From: JANQPA01 sp964628385
GTDB lineage: Bacteria; Bacteroidota; Bacteroidia; Chitinophagales; Saprospiraceae
NCBI GenBank assembly: GCA_964628385.1
Contig: CAZVOD010000009.1
Coordinates: 1 to 64,000, forward strand
Length of the DNA: 64,000 nucleotides
Direction: 5' to 3'
Shown piece by piece: positions 25,998 through 34,500 of the stretch. Both the position numbers and the translations under genes were made by a program. The notes beneath the pieces were generated by a model. The model searched no databases, had not been told where the DNA came from, and was given only the letters and a program-made list of their open reading frames with translations. The stretch's first letter is position 1, and every line of letters begins with the position of its first letter.

Positions 25998-26711
25998 ATG
26001 GCCATTACTATCCAGATGAAGCTGAATGATAAATTGTATTTGAGAGATCCTCAGGATACTAAGCTGGGGCGCAAGATCATTCAGTACAGTATTATTCTCA
26101 TCGATGAGATCGGTTTTGAAGATTTCACCTTTAAAAAGTTAGCCACAAAAATCGGATCAACTGAGGCTTCCGTATATCGCTACTTTGAAAATAAACATCT
26201 ACTCCTCGTTTATTTGCTTTGTTGGTACTGGGAGTGGATGAAGTTTAGAATAGAATACAATACTATGAATATAGATGATCCGAAGCGCAAGTTAAGGATC
26301 GCCCTGTCTGCTGTTATTGATACTTCCAAGCGGAATACGTCTATAGAATTTGTTGACGAGGATGTACTACACAGAATTGTAGTAGCAGAATCTACCAAAG
26401 CTTATCACACTAAAATGGTAGACAAGGAGAATAAACATGGCTTTTTCCTGACCTATAAGGCTTTGAATAATACGATAGCCAAAATCATTTCAGAAATTAA
26501 CCCGGATTATCTCTATCCAAGAGCCCTGGCCAGTACTATTCTCGAAATGGCTAACAGTCATATTTATTTTGCTTTACATCTACCATCGATGACTGATATA
26601 ACCATAGAGAATGGCGACTTTTCGCCGGTACAAAAGCTGTTAGAAGACTTTACTTTTGGCTTACTATGCAATACCCACTCTCCTTCCAACGGAATAAGTA
26701 CTCAGCCCTAA
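25998..26711 (+). CDS. TetR/AcrR family transcriptional regulator
   Basis: 237 residues. The helix-turn-helix is at about residues 20-70: ILIDEIGFEDFTFKKLATKI, then GSTEASVYRYFENKHLLLVYL, the usual TetR signature. The C-terminal ligand or dimer domain (WYWEWMKFRIEY onward) resembles regulators found near transporters and stress genes of Bacteroidota. Its target is not clear: neighbours are a SulP carrier upstream and a convergent hypothetical gene, whose stop codon overlaps its own by 4 bases. Confidence 0.88.
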   Translation: MAITIQMKLNDKLYLRDPQDTKLGRKIIQYSIILIDEIGFEDFTFKKLATKIGSTEASVYRYFENKHLLLVYLLCWYWEWMKFRIEYNTMNIDDPKRKLRIALSAVIDTSKRNTSIEFVDEDVLHRIVVAESTKAYHTKMVDKENKHGFFLTYKALNNTIAKIISEINPDYLYPRALASTILEMANSHIYFALHLPSMTDITIENGDFSPVQKLLEDFTFGLLCNTHSPSNGISTQP

Positions 26712-27289
26712 GGCTTGGTTGGAAAAATATTAAGCCGCTCAGCGACACACAAAATTTGTTCTTTGATCATTTCTGCTTGTTCAGGAAGTATAACAATATC
26801 GTGTTTGTACCCCCCCTCGTATTCAATCCGGATTTTTTTGATCGTATTGTAAGCTAAATTAAACACCTGATCATAGGGGATTACTGTTGTGTGTAAATAT
26901 CTACGCATATTAGTTGTGCGGTCGAATACGCCTTTATCCGGGAGGTTGAGTAGCCCAACGATTTTTTTGTTGCTCAGGGCCAGTAGTACATTTGTACCAC
27001 TTCGTATTTTACGATATTCCCTCTCCTGTACTGCCAGCGTCATGAAAAAAGCATCAAGCGTATCGTTTTGGGTAAAGGAAAATAACACTTTAGCCTCTTC
27101 TATCATTTTAAAACCATCTATTGTTTCGAATTGGCTGGGCACCAGATATCCGATATTAATAGCACGAGCGGCAACCAAGCGGGTGCTATCAAAATCATCG
27201 GTGATATCGATTAGTAAGGAGTCACACTGAGTGAATCCAGCGACCAGAGGAGCTAAAAAAAATAGAATTCCGGCGATAAACCTTCTCAT
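26708..27289 (-). CDS. exported protein of unknown function
   Basis: 193 residues with a signal peptide (MRRFIAGILFFLAPLVAGFT). The mature part has no motif I recognise; it mixes beta strands and charged segments, with ITDDFDSTRLVAARAINIGY, EYRKIRSGTNVLLAL and YDQVFNLAYNTIKKIRIEY. Its last codons overlap the end of the convergent TetR gene by 4 bases. It lies 102 bases downstream of the amine oxidase gene on the same strand and could be read from the same transcript. Confidence 0.7.
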   Translation of the reverse strand: MRRFIAGILFFLAPLVAGFTQCDSLLIDITDDFDSTRLVAARAINIGYLVPSQFETIDGFKMIEEAKVLFSFTQNDTLDAFFMTLAVQEREYRKIRSGTNVLLALSNKKIVGLLNLPDKGVFDRTTNMRRYLHTTVIPYDQVFNLAYNTIKKIRIEYEGGYKHDIVILPEQAEMIKEQILCVAERLNIFPTKP

Positions 27290-27391
27290 ACCTAGTTTTT
27301 TATCCCAATATCGAATAGGGTGTTATTTTAATGCGAGTAAAAATAACCGCTAATAACGGGGCGACCAAACTTCCCATGTATTTTCCTTGAT

Positions 27392-28486
27392 TCAGCTACT
27401 GATCTGTTCTTCTTTGTTTTTGGTGGCTTTGACTATTTTTTCAGCCGCATGTATACCGGAATGAACGGCGCCTTCCATGTACCCAGGAAAAGATGCAGCT
27501 GTTTCGGTACCCGAGATAATGAGTTTTCTATCAAATAGGGACTCCTGAAAGATGGGATTTCCAAAATTGTATTTAAAGGTCAGGTCTTTACCATAATCAG
27601 GGGTGAGGGTCTCTTCTTCTCTCCAGACCAATTCACTGTATTTGATGTACGGTCCGGCTTGATTGCCAAATAATCGAGTCAAATGCTGAATCACTCTTTT
27701 TTCTCTTTCCGCAGCCTCCATATCATGGGCGCGGCCTGCCAGAAATCCCATCAAGGCACTCACCGTACCGTCTTCCGAGCAATGGTCCTGAACTTCCTGT
27801 ACTATTCCCGTTTGGCTCATCGCCATTCCCGCCATCTTATTATTACGCCAAAAAGCATCGGGATATTCCACTGTAAATTTTATTGAATTATGCATCCAGG
27901 GATTGATATTACTCATCACATGGAGTAATTCAGAAGGAAGTCCGGGCTCTGTTAAAATATTTTCGGTAAAAAGCCGCTGAGGAATAGTAGAAATTACATA
28001 TTCAGCTTGAAATAGCTGACCGTTGGCAATCACCAACTCATAATGATCTGTCTTTTGAATTATTTTTTCTACCACATGATCAGTAAAAATCTTATCCGTA
28101 CCTATCTTTGTCATTAATAGATTTACTACAGCAACTGATCCACCGGCTATTCTAAAGTAGGGCTCCTGATCCATAGGTAGCTCTACAATCTGAGGTGGCA
28201 GAAAAGACATAATCTCTATCACACCCTTACCTTTATTATACTGTTCAAACCGCTTTATTCCAAGTTCATACATTAGTCGGTTCAGTTCCTGATGCTTCTC
28301 CCCTAGCCAGGTAGCTCCCATTTCAATTTTTCCAGAAGCATTTCTACTATCTACGGAATAAATTCTTCCGCCAATACGATTTTGAGCCTCGAGCAAAATA
28401 GCTTCTATTCCATTCTTTTTGAGCTGATAAGCTGCCGTTAAGCCACTTAAACCGGCTCCGATGATGATTACCTTTGCCTGCCGCAT
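27392..28486 (-). CDS. flavin-containing amine oxidase (FAD-dependent oxidoreductase)
   Basis: 364 residues. The N-terminal dinucleotide-binding motif VIIIGAGLSGLTAAYQL is followed by the EAQNRIGGRIYSVDS segment, both typical of monoamine oxidase-like enzymes. The C-terminal FAD motif ISGTETAASFPGYMEGAVHS is also complete. It is shorter than the usual 430-450 residues, with fewer residues in the substrate domain, but shows no frame break. It would oxidise an amine to an aldehyde or imine; the substrate is unknown. A possible signal sequence is absent, so it is probably cytoplasmic. Confidence 0.9.
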   Translation of the reverse strand: MRQAKVIIIGAGLSGLTAAYQLKKNGIEAILLEAQNRIGGRIYSVDSRNASGKIEMGATWLGEKHQELNRLMYELGIKRFEQYNKGKGVIEIMSFLPPQIVELPMDQEPYFRIAGGSVAVVNLLMTKIGTDKIFTDHVVEKIIQKTDHYELVIANGQLFQAEYVISTIPQRLFTENILTEPGLPSELLHVMSNINPWMHNSIKFTVEYPDAFWRNNKMAGMAMSQTGIVQEVQDHCSEDGTVSALMGFLAGRAHDMEAAEREKRVIQHLTRLFGNQAGPYIKYSELVWREEETLTPDYGKDLTFKYNFGNPIFQESLFDRKLIISGTETAASFPGYMEGAVHSGIHAAEKIVKATKNKEEQISS

Positions 28487-28521
28487 AAAAAGTTTTTATA
28501 CCTAGAATTCCAATACATAAC

Positions 28522-28558
28522 AAAAATAGCCCACATCCGTTGAGTGCAGGCTATTTTT
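28522..28558 (-). terminator. rho-independent terminator of the giant surface protein gene
   Basis: AAAAATAGCC (28522-28531) pairs with GGCTATTTTT (28549-28558) over a 17-base loop. Read on the minus strand the hairpin follows 19 bases after the stop codon of the giant gene and ends in TTTTTGTTATG, a U-rich tail. Confidence 0.85.
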
Positions 28559-28577
28559 AGGCTGTAGTTGTTGTTAA

Positions 28578-31500
28578 CTACCGAAACAGGGTAACATTAC
28601 CTTCCTCTGTGAAGGTCTGTGGTGGATCTCCAATACAATCTAACTCAACATAATAACCAAATACGCCAGTGGGTAGTGGTACACCATTAAAAGTACCATC
28701 CCATCCAATATCAGGATTTGTTGACCGGAATATCTCCTGACCAAACCTGTTGTAAATGATCATCAGGAATCGATCGCCTATATTTTCTCCTCTTACCCGG
28801 AATACATCATTAATATTATCACCATTAGGAGTGAAAGCACTAGGGATGAAAATATTGGGCCGCTCACACTTTGCCGGAGGCAATACGGTTATCGTTATAG
28901 ATCTTTCGTATTGACAACTACCTTTAGTAACAGTTACCGTGTAGGTAGTGGTCTGTCGTGGTGATGCAATAGGATCAGCCACATCGTTGACGTCCAGAGA
29001 CTCTTCCGGTGTCCAGCTATAATTACAATCTTCGCATCCATCCAAAAATAGTTGTGTTGTATCACCAAAACTAATAGTGGTTCGATTAGCCCTTATGAGA
29101 AAGTCATCATCAGCATCAATAACTTCTACCCTGGTATTCAGTACATCCACGCAATTGAACTGATTGATCACTTCCACGCTAAAATCCGTACTTGTATTTG
29201 GTGAAACGCTAACAACCCTTGCCAGTGGATCACCAATGATTTCATTGAATGGCATCCATTCGTACATTAAAGTATCTCTGGGCCGCAGATTAGTTACTGA
29301 TAGAGCAATCATATCAGCTGGATCACATAACAAAACAGTGTCTCCCTCTGTAATAATGGCATTTATAGGTCTTGATTGTACTTCAACTGAATCGGATAAG
29401 ATACATCCAATCTCATTGGAGACATTGATGTAATAAACTGCTCCTGCCTGGCCTGGTATCACCTCTATAGTTGCTCCAGAAGCTAGTACAGGATCAAACT
29501 CAGGATTTAGCGACCATTCTACCAAATTAGCTGGATCAGTATCTACTATCAGGTTTATAGCATTAGAGTCGCAAGTGATTGTATCATCGGGGAAAATTGC
29601 GTTTGGTACAGGCAGCACTACAATCACTGTGGTATCGAATACCGTACAGGTCTCATCGGCATTTCTGGCCTCTAGGAAGAATACTTCGCTTTCCTCTAAT
29701 AATATCTGCGGATTTGGTTCTGTAGATTCGAATGGCAAATCCTCAGCAGACCAGCTGTAAATGGCCGCTCTATTAGGCTCTGGATTAAGCGCGATGGTTT
29801 CTCCTTCACATATCTCGACCGTATCCGGTAGTGCAATCATTAGTGGTTCAAAAGCAGCCGTTAGTTCTGCTGTTTTCTCACAACCATCCTCACTAACAAC
29901 AACTGCAATGTACATCGTTTCTACGGTATCAACTGCTACTTCGATAACAGGCGTATTACCTATTGGTGCACTGCTCGTATCGTTCTCATACCAGGTAACC
30001 ATGATCGGAACATCCGCCATAGCTTCCAGGGTCAGATTATTATCGGAGCAAAGTACCGTATCTGCTGTTATCTCCAATTCGAAGTCAGGATTGATTTCCA
30101 CAAAAATACTATCGTTGACAACGCACTCTACTCCAGGCCTGGTAATACGGACACTGAATAACTGGCTTTCACTAATATTAGCAATAGGATTTGCAGTAGT
30201 GGCATCATCTAGCAAATTAGCAGGCATCCATTCATACATCAGATTTGTATCTGACCCTGGATTCAGCTCTACTTCACTTCCGGTACAGCTAAATATAGTA
30301 TCAGGCAACTGCAAACCAAACGGTTCATAATTTATGGTAATAGAGTCAATACTTTCACAGCCGTTCTCGTCTTCTGCTACCGCAAAAATCTGAGTAACCG
30401 AATTTTCTTCCAGCGTTATGGTTATTTGGTTACCTTCCCCAATCACAGTCCCCCCCGGGCTGTCACTATACCATAAGATATCTGAACTCACACTGGTTGT
30501 AGCTATCAAGTCTATTGTATTACCGCCGCATACAGTCGTATCATTAGGAATATTCAAGTCTATTTTGGGAAAAACTCTAACAATTACGGACGTATCAACG
30601 CTACATCCTGTGGAGTTTGTAATAGTCAACCTTAGTGTAACAGTAGTATCTGTTGTTATTGTGGGATTAGCAGAATTGATATCATCCAATACCTGATTAT
30701 TTTCCCACTGATAATTCAAACTATCTACAGCGATGGTAGGCATGATCACGGTAGGCGTATTAGGACAAACCGTAAATTCAGTTTCTATTATTCTACTCTG
30801 CTCTTCAAATACCGATACCTTCACGCTATCTACATTGGTACAGCCCACTTCGTTTGTTACTTCAGCATAATAAGTACGTTCCTTAAATCTGGTGCTAATA
30901 CTTATCGAACTTCCCTGGGCTATCAGCGTATTTAGCCCCGGATCATCATACCATACAAAAGTGTTGCCGTCGGCAGAATTGGCCGTTAGGGTAATTCTAC
31001 CAATTTCACACAGTACTGTATCATTGGAAACCTCAAGCTTAGGACGTGGCAATACATTAACCCGAAATGTCGTATCAATACTACATCCAGTACCATCATC
31101 ACTGATGGTTACAGAAAATGTCGTACGTTCTTCTATGGTAGCTCTTGGATTCTCCGGATCAGAAAGATCGATACCAGGAATAGTATCCCAAACGTAGGTG
31201 TACCCTTCAACCAAAGACGGTAATAAATCGAAAGTTTCCCCTGCACATACGACCAGGCCTGTATTTATATCTATAGGAGCTGTAAATAAAGTTACAGTTA
31301 CACTGTCTATTTCCACACAATTATCTTGAGTAGTAGCCACTGCGTAATAAGTTGTTTCCCTTTGTAAGGGCTGAGTTGATAATATCGACTCCGTACTCAA
31401 TAGCTCCAACAGCCTAGCATCACCAAACCATCGAATTCTTGCTTCTTGATCTGTAGAAGCTGAAAGTTCTATATTCCCAGGCGTACAAATGGTGGTATCG

Positions 31501-34500
31501 GGTGGTAAATTTAACCCCGGCAAATCTTTTACCTGAACAAACACGCTGGTCGTATCGGAACAAGCGCCGCCAGGTGTCCTGATAACAACAGTATAAGTTC
31601 TCGAACTATCCGTTGTCACAACCGGATTAGATCTTACTCCTAATGCCAAACCATCAGTTGGCTCCCATTCATAAATTAAATCAATATCACATTGAGGACT
31701 GATTGGGGTAGCCACACCGGGGCATACCTCAACAGTATTGGGAATACAAGTGATTTTATCGGTAAATACTTCTACAACAATAGAATCCAGCTTTTCACAT
31801 CCACTTTCTCTGACTGCCAATACATAAATAGTAGTATCCGTAGAAATACTAGCGTTTATAGTATTGGTAGAAGAAGCGATCAATGTATTGAGCGATCGAT
31901 CTGCATACCAGCTAATTACACCAGAGTCTACACTAGCTCTGAGTAGAAGTTCTTCCGGCTCACAAATAAGCGTATCATTAGATTTCTCTAAGATTATTTC
32001 TGGCTCAACGATTACATCTATTTCTGCTTCTACCCGGCAATCGCTATTATTATCAGTAACTGTTACGCTGAAGGTACCACTTTCTTCCCCGATAATCACC
32101 GGATTCCAGGGTTCTCCTGTGATATCGCCTGAAATTCCCGTTTGCCATGAATAATTGTAATCCGGACTCCCTGTTGGATTAATCGCTATGGAATCTCCAA
32201 AGCAGCCCCTGATCAAAGTATCCTGAAGCCCTATATCTTCTTCAAAAACAGTAACTGTAACGGAATCTAGTATCGAACAATCTTCCGTATTGGTAGCCTG
32301 CACATAGAAAGTGCTATCTCTGCTATCCACATTTACTGTTAATACCAAACCTATAGTAAGTTCATTTTCCAGCGATCGATCACTGTACCAACGTACAGTC
32401 GAAGATTGACTCATGGCACTCAATTCAACTACTCCTGCAACGCAAATGGTAGTATCATTTTGAACTTCCAAATCCACAGTAATAACATTAACCTCCACGG
32501 TGGCTTCATCTACGCAGGTGCCGGTGGCATCAGTCACTGTAACGCGGTAGGTCTGACTTTCTATACCCACAAAGATTGGGTTGGATGGATCGCTTAGGTC
32601 CAGTCCCGCTTCTGGTGACCAGCTGTATAGGCAACTACCGCTGCCCATCGGATTGAGCTCGGCCGTTTCGCCGGCACATACCGTAATCAAGGTATCTTCA
32701 ATCGCACAGAGCTCATCGAAGAGTTCGACCCTTACTGAGTCTTTTGCTGTACAGCCGTTGTTGCCTGTTGCTTGCAGATAGATGGTAGTGCTGGTGCTTA
32801 TTTCGATGCTGGCAGCTAAACCACTTGTTATGATGTTTTCTAAATTCCTATCACTGTACCAGCTTACCTGGCCATCACTTTGCGCGGTCAATCTTACCGT
32901 AGCCGCTTCGCAGATTACCGTGTCGTTCGGCGCTATCAAGCTTGGGGAAGCTTCTACATTAACCTCCACGGTGGCTTCATCTACGCAGGTGCCGGTGGCA
33001 TCAGTCACTGTAACGCGGTAGGTCTGACTTTCTATACCCACAAAGATTGGGTTGGATGGATCGCTTAGGTCCAGTCCCGCTTCTGGTGACCAGCTGTATA
33101 GGCAACTACCGCTGCCCATCGGATTGAGCTCGGCCGTTTCGCCGGCACATACCGTAATCAAGGTATCTTCAATCGCACAGAGCTCATCGAAGAGTTCGAC
33201 CCTTACTGAGTCTTTTGCTGTACAGCCGTTGTTGCCTGTTGCTTGCAGATAGATGGTAGTGCTGGTGCTTATTTCGATGCTGGCAGCTAAACCACTTGTT
33301 ATGATGTTTTCTAAATTCCTATCACTGTACCAGCTTACCTGGCCATCACTTTGCGCGGTCAATCTTACCGTAGCCGCTTCGCAGATTACCGTGTCGTTCG
33401 GCGCTATCAAGCTTGGGGAAGCTTCTACATTAACCTCCACGGTGGCTTCATCTACGCAGGTGCCGGTGGCATCAGTCACTGTAACGCGGTAGGTCTGACT
33501 TTCTATACCCACAAAGATTGGGTTGGATGGATCGCTTAGGTCCAGTCCCGCTTCTGGTGACCAGCTGTATAGGCAACTACCGCTGCCCATCGGATTGAGC
33601 TCGGCCGTTTCGCCGGCACATACCGTAATCAAGGTATCTTCAATCGCACAGAGCTCATCGAAGAGTTCGACCCTTACTGAGTCTTTTGCTGTACAGCCGT
33701 TGTTGCCTGTTGCTTGCAGATAGATGGTAGTGCTGGTGCTTATTTCGATGCTGGCAGCTAAACCACTTGTTATGATGTTTTCTAAATTCCTATCACTGTA
33801 CCAGCTTACCTGGCCATCACTTTGCGCGGTCAATCTTACCGTAGCCGCTTCGCAGATTACCGTGTCGTTCGGCGCTATCAAGCTTGGGGAAGCTTCTACA
33901 TTAACCTCCACGGTGGCTTCATCTACGCAGGTGCCGGTGGCATCAGTCACTGTAACGCGGTAGGTCTGACTTTCTATACCCACAAAGATTGGGTTGGATG
34001 GATCACTTAGATCCAGTCCCGTTTCTGGTGACCAGCTGTATAGGCAACTACCGCTGCCCATTGGATTGAGTTCGGCTGTTTCGCCGGCGCATACCGTAAT
34101 CACGGTATCTTCAATCGCACAGAGTTCATCGAAGAGTTCTACTGTTACTGAGTCAAGTTTTTCACAAAACCCAGTTTTCGCTAAAATAAAAAATGTGCTG
34201 GTTCCCAGGATTTCAATGTCAGGAGTTAGACCTGTTCCCACGACATCAGATAGAGTCATGTCGGAGTACCAAGTCACTTCTGCTGCATTACTACGAGCAG
34301 ATAGTGTGAGAACTGAAGGCTCACAAATTATTGTATCTTCCTGTGCCTCCAAAACCACATCCACCACATCGACTATGGTGGTATCTAATTTCTCGCAGAT
34401 AAGATTTTCATCTACTACTCTTAGCGTAATTACCGCATCGTCACTGCCGATAAATAAGGGATTCCAGTTATTTTCTTCCTCAATCAAATCAGCCTGATCC

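Noticed and set aside
29761..30330. Several plus-strand Ser/Val/Thr-rich frames inside the giant surface protein gene (also 33994-34497)
   Set aside because: Antisense shadows caused by Thr/Asp/Val-rich coding repeats; identical shadows recur in each 471-bp copy.
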